DNA of 64,000 nt, from positions 13,988,173 through 14,052,172 of the forward strand of contig LR990045.1 of the NCBI GenBank assembly GCA_905147135.1. Direction: 5' to 3'. Shown here in pieces: positions 55,397 through 64,000 of the stretch (the first letter of the stretch is position 1; every line of letters begins with the position of its first letter). Source of the stretch: Blastobasis lacticolella (taxonomy: Eukaryota > Arthropoda > Insecta > Lepidoptera > Blastobasidae). The notes below the pieces were generated by a model that was given only the letters and a program-made list of their open reading frames with translations, was not told the DNA's origin and did not search any database. The position numbers and the translations under genes are program-made.

Positions 55397-58026
55397 AAAC
55401 TTGAACCAAACCTCTATCGTAGCTTAGACAAACTTGCTTGATGCACCACTTAAATAAATCGATGTTAGGCGTCGAATAAAAAATGAGCATGTTTACTCAG
55501 CACGTACTCAGTGAATGGCCTTACTGCAGTCTCCGTTACATGCCTCTCGGCTCATCTTCGATTACGACATGTGTTCCTATTTGTTTTTTCTTATTGGCCT
55601 ATAACTTTTTGTGCCAGTAGTCTGATGGCTTCTGATTGAAGCGTTAAACGGGAAGATTCATTGCTGTCTTTTTGTTTAGTTTAAATGTTTTGTTGTAGCA
55701 GTATTGTATTATTATGTACTGCGAGGCGGTTTATGATAGTTTTTGAATACAAATTTTGAGCTGGCTAGGTATACCTATGATTCAGATACGTGAAACTTCA
55801 AAATGTACTTCTTCGAGCACTTGCCTAGTAGATACCTATTCGCAGATATACCTAGATGAATGAATTTTATTTCATTATTATTAATATTACTGTCACATGA
55901 TTTTGAAATTTATTCGCTTTTGTCCTAAACCGCTTGCTAGATTAAATAAATACCATTAATAAAATTATGAACTATGAACTGTAACTGAAAATTAGTATGA
56001 ACACAGTAAAATACAATACAAAATACAATCTTGTGTACAATAAATGGTTAAATAAATAAATAAATAAATAAAATAGATATTAGCAAAGAACTTAAGTCGC
56101 ATTTTCAAGTATAAACGATATTGATCATTATGCACACATACCTAAAGGTAAATAAGTGAGGGGGGTTAATCCTCAATCAGTTTGAAATTATTTGCTAATT
56201 TATATTGCGAAATATATGGGTTAGTTTTACTTCTACCTTATCGTAAGTCTAAATTGCAATAAAAGCAGATAACCTATGTAAGTTATCATTACACACGTAC
56301 ATTGGTCATCGTTGCAAACTGTTTGAGCTCACCGCATAACCTTCAAGAGTGTCTTCTTTTTTGTCATTTCAAATTAACTAGAGGTACCTATTCTCGCAAC
56401 CTATTGCAGCCTAGCCCAACACGTTGCATAGGTCACGAGTGCCAGCCACGTCTGTTGCCGGTACGTTTGCAAGTTTAAATGCCAACTTTGGCAGCGTAAT
56501 CGTTCGTCTGATAGGCAAGGCCGTGTTGCATTGTCTCCCAATGATTTGATTGTGAAATTACCATCAAGATTGGCGTACAACATCTGCGTTCAGCTAGCTC
56601 TATAGGTGCGTTAAGGTGTAGGAGTTCTTTAAGATGAACATTTATAATATTGGGATTCTGCAAGTCTTTCAAAAACAGCTGTCTATGTAAAAGTAATTGC
56701 ACTCAGATTTTCTTAGGTATTTAAATATTCTTGCAGCGCATTCTACGTTCTATCTACTTCGCGACCTCCTCCTACATTGCTCTAAGTCTGCCATTCTATA
56801 TTATTAATATGAAACCGTGGAATGTAAAGCGTTCACGTGACCTTATATTGTGGCACGAACCCAATTACACAGCTCTTCGATCCAAGATAAGCGAAGAACT
56901 GACTTGATCGGACTCGACAAGTAAAATTAGCTTAGCATCCGGTTATATATTTCATTTCGGCTTATTTTCTTATTCCCGAACGGTTGCCGGAAACAAGTTG
57001 TTCCGGTGTCTACTAAAGTGAGCCCGAATTCGGGCGAATTTCGCATTGTTCCTCCGAGAAGTTCATAAATTAATTTCTCCCGCCACCGCACCTACTGGGA
57101 ACTCGAAACCTAATTAACTTTCAATCTCAAGTATTATGAAATAGAGTTCGGCCGTATTCCGTGTGTTGCAGCGGTGGTATTCTATTTCCGTTGATATGCT
57201 CCGACTCCGAGCCGAGATGGGGTTGAGAAAGTAATTAGAAAATAACATGCCCAATTGGCTTACCCCTCGCCCTTCTGCTACCGATGTTTCGGTTTTGTTT
57301 TTTATTGCTCTGTTTTGTTTTGCGAGTATCTACAATATTTCGCATTGAAATATGAAGGGTGTGAGGTTGAGCGAGCAACAACTCTGATTTATAATCTTTG
57401 AGAGTTTTTGTTTTGTTTATTTCGTTAAAGGTAGGTATGTTACATAGTATTAATTTCCAGATAGACGAAACACGCAGTTGATTACCCTGTGGTAACTGCG
57501 TAGAGGTATAACAGGTTAGGTTAGGTGTGTTATGCAAGAATTAGCGAATACTTTAAACTGAGCACCATTATTGTAAGACCCTATATGCTGCCGCACATTT
57601 TTTGTTTGAACATAGCTCAACAAAAGTGCCATAAACTATTCTAATGACGCATGTGTAGGTTGTACCCACACAACAACCTACGAATTCTCATTTTATGGAA
57701 ATATCAAAAGGTTTAGTCATCATGCCTTATCTCCCACTTGAAATATCGGTGACGTGTGTTAAGTAACTCCCGAATCAAAGCAGAATCTAATTACCACGAG
57801 GCGTTAATGTCTGAGCTAGTGCAAATCAAGTTTATGTGTCTATAAACAGCGGCGTATGCAAACTAGATCGGTTTACTCCAAAGACTTGTCAAATGGATAA
57901 TTATATGTAGGGTGTATGTATTGTGTATACGCTTGGTGGATACGCTTATAATGTTTTGATAAAAGTTTAAAGTTAGGATTGTTGCAAATTCCCGCGTGAA
58001 CGTGGTGAATAGGTAAGTAAAAAGTA
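55397..58026. other. Long stretch without recognised genes
   Basis: It includes an (AAAT)n microsatellite at 56050-56074. ORFs at 56401-56702 and 57235-57537 have no domain. GGTTAGGTTAGGT at about 57513 is too short to be telomeric repeat. Confidence 0.4.
56050..56074. repeat. (AAAT)n microsatellite
   Basis: About six AAAT/AATA units in a row. It may be the tail of a lost SINE. Confidence 0.8.
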
Positions 58027-58050
58027 GTCCACGCGGACGAAGTCGCGGGT
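58027..58050 (+). mobile_element. Helitron 3' hairpin relic
   Basis: CGCGGACGAAGTCGCG (58032-58047) is identical to the hairpin of the Helitron at 27143-27362, but no CTAG follows and no body is recognisable upstream. A truncated remnant. Confidence 0.6.
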
Positions 58051-59564
58051 AAGATGGTGTAGTGAGGTCCTACCACCATCTCGTGGTCCAAGCCAGCCTT
58101 ATTAACTCCTGGTGACAGACGCATGTGGCCAAAGGTTGTGCGGGTCACACATGATAGTCGCCGCAGGTAAAAAGCCAAAACACCACAATGTAAGAATGAG
58201 GACATCAGGTGGGAATACATCCAGAGATAGGACGTGGGATCGCCAACCAATGATGCCGATTACTGGACGAAACGAACAGAGTAGGCAATCCTAATAATTA
58301 GGCAATACCTACAGCAATTTTCAAGATTGAGTAAAGGGGTTTGTAGATATTGAGATGCCGGTAATTATCTTACGAACGAGTAGATTGTTTTGTTACTCGA
58401 CTAATTACATTGTGCTTTGTAATTGAACAATAACAGAGCAATAGAGGTGATTTTCATTTCTCCATCATGACTTTCAATTTCAATCGGCCACGAATAATGA
58501 ATTCGTATACTCTTAAGTAGCGGTAACTCGAGATATTGCAGACACTTGAGTAAAGCAATTAGTGTAATAAATACATTTTACAGTTGAAGGTATTGTGATA
58601 CTTTTAGGTACCTAAAAGTAACTTTAATATCGGGGTAAGTTAAAAATTCATATTCAAAGTTCAAAAGTTCAAAATTCTTTATTCAACATAGGTATATACA
58701 ATACACTTATTGATGTCAATACACTAAAATACTAATTCTATAGTTATTCACATAGGTATCGATATCTAGTCTGATTCTACTTATCTGGTTTCCCATAGGT
58801 ACTCCGTTATATTGCAACTGAGTAGATATTTGTTGAAATTTTCCGATGAAACGGTGTTGCATAGGGAAATAAGGGAAAAATACAAAAACATACGGGAAAA
58901 GGTCGCGAGCATTAGTTCACGTTTTAAGACAAAAACCGGGGCTACTTCTTATCTCATTATACCTATATATACTTTATGACTGCACTGTTCCCTTGTAGCT
59001 AAACGAAGCTATCGAAATAATGCAAATATTTCAATGTCACAAACGATTTTATATTACTATGTGCTAAGTACTTTTTTATCGCCGCACTTGTGGCCGATAA
59101 TTTTTCAAACAGCAATAAAACAAGTTGAATCCAATTACATAAAATAAACGGCAAACGATTGCAATCGTGTATTGATTTTAGTTAAATTGCTGACAAGCAT
59201 TCGGAAAGTGAGAGGCTTATGCAATACGCTTGTGTAATGACTCTGGCTGGCTCGTGCAGTGATGCCCCGAAGATGTTTGCTCACACATTTTTACACCTAT
59301 GTGGTGACAGCTTTCTAAATCAACATAGCGCCCAGCATTTCCGAGTTTTTGCATTCTCAGTGCTTCATCACCAATTTGAAGTTCATTCAGCAATGATTGT
59401 GCATATCGCCCATTCGTTAATCCTCTGCCTATATTACGAGCTTTTATTTAACTTGCACTGTTCGTTTGTAAGCTGTCCGTCAAAATATGCAAACCATTTT
59501 TCAACAATTTGTTGGTATCCGATTGAGCTGAAAATTATGTTACTCGGATGACAATGCATTAATA
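58051..59564. other. Non-coding stretch
   Basis: ORFs at 57873-58250 (minus, 125 codons) and 59219-59551 (plus, 110 codons) have no recognised domain. The block 58050-58280 is more GC-rich and could be a transposon relic. Confidence 0.35.
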
Positions 59565-59660
59565 TGGACCATGGAGCTGGTCTGAGAATAGAGTCGGAAG
59601 GTGATCAGAGGAACTAATGAACGCAATAAGATAACCCCATCGTGTTTGGGTGACTGTGAC
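59565..59660 (+). repeat. Dispersed repeat family C, copy
   Basis: GGACCATGGAGCTGGTCTGA, GTCGGAAGGTGATCAGAGGA, ACTAATGAACGCAATAAGAT and CCCCATCGTGTTTGGG form the longest family C copy in the window; its left part (ATGGAGCTGGTCTGA) is absent from the other copies. Confidence 0.75.
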
Positions 59661-62221
59661 TGACACCCTAATAGTCACGTAGGACTTAGGAGGTAGGGTA
59701 TAAGTTATGTTATGCCTCGTGCCTGAAATTTCACTATTTACCTTTCCGATTATCCCAAAACCGATGTGAAAAAGACCTATATGAAAAAGTTAATTAATGT
59801 GAAATAAGGGAGAGAGATCTATTAGGACCGTAGCAAGTTTAGTGGAACGAGGTGTAAATTTTTGTTATGGAATTTACCATCGGGTAACCATGGACTGTGT
59901 GGTGCCGGTATTGTAGAACATGGCATGAACCCGTTATTTTAAACCTCTACGCAAAAATACGTGTGTTATAAGTTTGACGAGTGTATCTGTTTTTCTGTCT
60001 GTGGCGAGAGATCGATTTTGATACGATTTTCTTTGTTTGGAAACAATCCAATAGATGGGATGGGATAAATATTATTAAACTATCAAAGTGCCGGAGTATC
60101 GGCAGTCTAGACAAACACGTAACAATTAGTCGAAAGCCACCTTTATTATCTTTACAATCTCCATTGTTCCATCGATAAAGAGTCTAATAAGTATCTAAAA
60201 GAAATAAGTTATGATAACATGTTATAGTTGTCATAACTTTCACGTCTATTAATGTTATGCGTCGAATATTTTTATAGTCATCTTGTATTTATAGGTGTTC
60301 AATATAACTTCAGTTGAGTAAATATTTATAGAGCCATCTTCTCTATACAATTCCCATTGTTCAATTGAGAAACAGTCTAAGAAGCACCTTCTAATCTAAA
60401 TAAGTTGCCATAACTTTCGCATTGTGATTCCATTTGAGTGCAGATCTGAAAGAGAACAAAATGTTTATGAAATTTACCTCAACAGTACTTATTAAAATGC
60501 CTAACAAACTTTTATTTAAAGTATAAACGTTATTTTTCTAATTAAAATAAAAAAAAAACATAATTACTTTTTAGGCTCGATTCTTTCTCGTTATTCAATT
60601 ATATAGTATATATATATATAGTAATTTGTCACGGAAATCTGTGAATTCGGTGACAAATTACATTACGAACATAGTTGAATATAGGTACTAGCGCATTATT
60701 ATGTAGTGTTATACTGGATGTTTAATTTGCGATACTTATTAATTATAAGACTCCCTCCATCTCCATTACCGTGGCTGGTCTCAGGATCGGCTTACAAAAC
60801 GCATCCAACCCAAGCATGGTTTTAATGAAATATGAGCGTGCCATCCGGTCACTTTGTGCCCGGCCGGTAGTTTATGGGATTAGAGGCTGTCAGAGGAGAG
60901 TGCGCATCGTACCCCCCACTTATGGGGAACGGGATCCGAAATTACCATGAAATCTTGGACGAGCCCGCCGCGAAGGCTGCGAAACGAGTGATTTGAATGC
61001 AATGTTGGTGTACTGTACTCGCTGCTCAGTCACTGGCCTTTGTCGATCCGATCCTTTGCGAGTTAAATAAACCTGTGCAATGCAACCCGACTGGTTATTA
61101 TAGGATGGATGTGGTATTTTTATTTGTTGTACGAGTAGGTGTATTAAGATCGTTTGCTAAGATATTTATACTAATCGCAAGTTGTCACACAAGTAGTCAT
61201 TCTTCTTTCATACACACCTGTATCTTTGTTTGTAGAGAATTCGGACAAGGCGCTCGCCACTTTGTTTACAACAATACATACAATCCGCCCGATAGCAACC
61301 AGTTACCGTAACACATAGACGCTTGAAATACCGCTTTTGCATACCTAATAATAACGCGTACCACGTAACGTTACCTAAATTACGCTACAATAGATACTTC
61401 CAACAACAAATGTCCGAAGGCCACCAAACACGACAGCACAATGCCTAATTATGTTATTAAAGCCGTGGTTTTACGGCAATCGTGCATTCTGGAGGCCTAT
61501 AAATAGTGAGAGGCGTTGGCATAGTCACCGCACATCCGCGCGGCGACCTCTCTTAAGAGGGGGGACAGTCGCAAGAGGGGCGAGGGAAGCAGGGGGAAAG
61601 GTCAGCCGGTTTCCTCACCGGTTCAACGGTATGCGATCTTCTGCTATACCTACACCACAATAAGACCTTTGGTGTAGGTACTATTAAATTATTAACGCAT
61701 TATGTATTCACGTGTCCATCTTCTAAGTGTGTTGGAAATCATCGTAATTTACCCATTCAAGTGTAGCGGTCTATGTTTGTGACCAGAGTGTAGATGGGAA
61801 CTTTTAGAGTTGAGAGACATGTGGTATGTGGGTACCTAGAGTTCCTGATGTTAAGTTCCCGTGTTGGGTGTCTGTTTTTTTTATACCACTCAATACTCAG
61901 TGAGCAGACAGCCCTCCTGACGGAAAGTGATAAGTGTCGCTTATAATATTTACGATTCATGCACTTAGGTTTCATGGAACAAAAATGCAGGTACGCTATC
62001 ACTATAAGGAATAAACTTGTACGTTTTCATGGTTTATTACCATTTATAATATTTCAACAGTAAACTAAGATTAAATAAATATTTAACACTTTGTGTTGTC
62101 ACTTCATGATGATGGCAAGATGATGATGAAGCCTGAAGATGAGTAATTCGAAACCGGTTGCAATTTAATAAAATTTGTATAATAAAGTTGAACTAGTGTA
62201 CAAAAAGTGATTTAATTCATG
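59661..62221. other. Long stretch without recognised genes
   Basis: It includes a hairpin at 60621-60661 (separate entry) and GC-rich patches at 60760-60980 and 61490-61640 of unknown nature. CTGAAGATGAG...TCGAAACCGG at 62138-62160 has a Penelope-terminus look. Confidence 0.35.
60621..60661. repeat. 12-bp perfect hairpin with 17-base loop
   Basis: GTAATTTGTCAC (60621-60632) faces GTGACAAATTAC (60650-60661), directly after a (TA)n run. It may be a minimal foldback element. Confidence 0.7.
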
Positions 62222-62322
62222 AGATTAAATAAATAAATAAATAATCGTGGCCAAATTCACACAGCGCCATCTAGCCCCTAACTAACCAAAACTTGTACTA
62301 TGGGTGCTAGCTACCTGATATC
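62222..62322 (-). mobile_element. SINE family A, 3'-end fragment
   Basis: The tail of AAAT units (62225-62244) and the CACAGCGCCATCTAGCCCC and ATGGGTGCTAG words match 2849-2940. The tRNA head is absent. Confidence 0.8.
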
Positions 62323-63584
62323 TTAAAATACTAAGACTACTGAGGTGCTTACCTATATCTATAACAATATGCCAATAAAGAAGACTTTTTATGCTTCTGC
62401 CATTTTAGAAAATCTGACTCATCGTAAAAATAATAATCCGTGAATCATTATTTCAACATTCCCATAACAGAGAAGCCACATGTATAGAATAGAAACGTAC
62501 AGGCTATCCATTGTAAGATTTATTATTATCTATAGAAGAGTTATTGCTATTTCGAAACACATTGGATCCATATGCATAGATACGCAACACCAATCATTTT
62601 GGATATTATTATTAATGTGGTGATTGGGCGGTGAAGAAAAATTATATTGGTTCTTTTAACACCGTTAGGTGGTATTGCCTGGTACTTACTACCTATAAAA
62701 ATATAGACACTTAAGTGAAAAATTGTATTATACCTTGTTATTAAAGTACCTACTTGTTGTTTGTTCAACCATAAAAAAGAAAACAACACGTTTAAAATAA
62801 CATGAGAACTAAACATTACGGTATACGACGCGACGTAGAATTAAAAGTTTGAAGGACATGTTGATAAATTTTTTAATATAGGTGTTCTGTTTACAAATAT
62901 TATGACAAAATAGAATATGAATTTATACTACTATCTCTCTTATGGGACTAGATTTTTGTTTTAGTCAGTTAAATTATACAAATAAAAATATAGAATAAAG
63001 ACGAGGAGCGCTGAAAAACTTCTGCTAAAGACGAGATATCGATACGTCATTGCGGAGTAAAAGTTGTCCCACTTTTCTGGCCTTGGTGGCGGTTAAACGT
63101 ATTACCTTAGATATCAAATGGCACAAGTATCTGAGGAAGCATACTAGTAACCAAACCACAAAAGTTAGGTCAAAGTCGATAGTTTGTTACTCTTTAACGC
63201 AGATTTTCGATACCATGTTGTGTCTCGTAGCTGGTGCACCAGAGTGAACTCCAAACGTTTTCCTAGGACGTTTTCTCGGGCTAAGCCGCGCTCGGAAGCT
63301 AGTTTATTCATAAGTACACAAGACGCTAGCTTCCTCCCGTGGCTCATGAACAAGGAGGTCTCTTGCGAAATTTAACAACCCGAAGATAACAAGTTCCAGT
63401 GTTATCTCCGTACCTAACGCGGCGTGAAAGGTGCATTTTGCAGGAGTTAATGTTGCGTTTTACAACCCCCGAATGTTTGGCTGCTCGTTAGTTTGGCGTG
63501 AGGGTGGGGCCGGGAATAGTAAAAACGTGGCCTCAATTTGACGAGTCCTAGTTGATTACTTCATTTCCTTTGATGTTGACTTTT
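62323..63584. other. Non-coding stretch
   Basis: ORFs at 63050-63375 overlap on both strands and have no domain. Confidence 0.35.
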
Positions 63585-63732
63585 CCGTCACGTCGTATAA
63601 GGCGACTAATTTTCTGTAGGCAACCAGCTCGGACCTTTATTGAGCAGGATTTGGACAATAGCTTCTTCTGTTGTGTTTTACTACTGTGAACTCCAACCTG
63701 AGCCTCCTCCACGAATCATCATCATCATCTGC
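63585..63732 (+). mobile_element. Diverged SINE-like family F relic
   Basis: GTCGTATAAGGCGACTAATT, TCTGTAGGCAA, GTGAACTCCAACC and a run of ATC units at the end follow family F order, with many changes. Confidence 0.45.
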
Positions 63733-64000
63733 CAAGGTCCGCTTACCGTTTTCAGCGTCCTCGCGATGTAAGGTGTTGGCTCTCTTATTTGACTCAGCGT
63801 TAGCATCGATCGCTTCTTGGGTCATACTCAGGACCTCTTTCCTAATATCAGCAGGTATAAATACATATTTTTCTCGTGAGCTACCTCCACAAATGAAAAG
63901 ATAAGATAATATTTTATTGAGCATAATAGCCTTATGTTTAATGTAGTTAAACATCATTTAGCTTACTTGGCTATATTAACTACAATGCAATTATTCGTTG
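63733..64000. other. Non-coding end of window
   Basis: Two antisense ORFs (63637-63957 minus and 63671-63904 plus) occupy this end. Neither has a known domain. Confidence 0.35.

Noticed and set aside
55050..55427. 125-codon ORF
   Set aside because: It passes through a family F SINE-like element flanked by target duplications.
57508..57525. TTAGG telomeric repeat
   Set aside because: Only about two and a half units (GGTTAGGTTAGGT); insect telomeric arrays are much longer.
61981..62000. CAG|GTACGC as a ratchet point
   Set aside because: Upstream bases are purine-rich (AACAAAAATG), so there is no acceptor.

Overview
This window looks like nuclear DNA from a moth or butterfly (Lepidoptera). 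It is AT-rich and almost devoid of host coding sequence. Its recognisable content is a dense, layered set of transposable elements of types familiar from lepidopteran genomes: short Helitrons whose 3' end carries a CGCG...CGCG hairpin followed by CTAG, an RTE-type LINE with a (GAT)n tail, tRNA-headed SINEs, and mariner-type and other MITEs. Species and locus cannot be read from the sequence. No gene of known host function was recognised, and no rRNA gene, functional tRNA gene, CRISPR array or operon is present. Most ORFs of 60-150 codons look like chance ORFs or ORFs through repeats.

Layout. 0-9 kb: a foldback MITE (355-672), a tRNA-SINE with target-site duplications (TSDs) (2849-3111), a repeat present twice (3771-4372 and 5451-5944) with a MITE inserted in the second copy, a LINE 3' fragment (6529-6706) and a 971-bp element with long terminal inverted repeats (7346-8316). 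12.9-17.2 kb: a LINE 3' end, an array of 143-bp units, a second SINE, a decayed mariner transposase (16210-16795) and another dispersed repeat. 17.5-17.73 kb: a sharply CpG-rich block containing an initiator/DPE pair, the best promoter candidate. 18.8-30.9 kb: MITEs, SINE fragments, a complete small Helitron, a minisatellite and a Jockey-like LINE reverse-transcriptase pseudogene. 30.7-43.5 kb: several Helitrons, a MITE with a 4-bp TSD and a full SINE-like copy with a 14-bp TSD. 44-64 kb: a short direct-repeat pair of Penelope-like character, LINE fragments, and the best preserved element, a 5'-truncated RTE LINE at 52754-54240 that was itself hit by a 203-bp SINE-like insertion.

Interpretation (inference). 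The + strand has juxtaposed 3'/5' splice-site motifs at 31197, 31253 and 48021, with weaker ones at 2547 and 33566. Three strong ones lie downstream of the CpG-rich promoter candidate at about 17661. A consistent reading is that much of the window is one very long first intron of a + strand gene, possibly removed by recursive splicing. The sequence suggests this but does not prove it; RNA-seq would decide.
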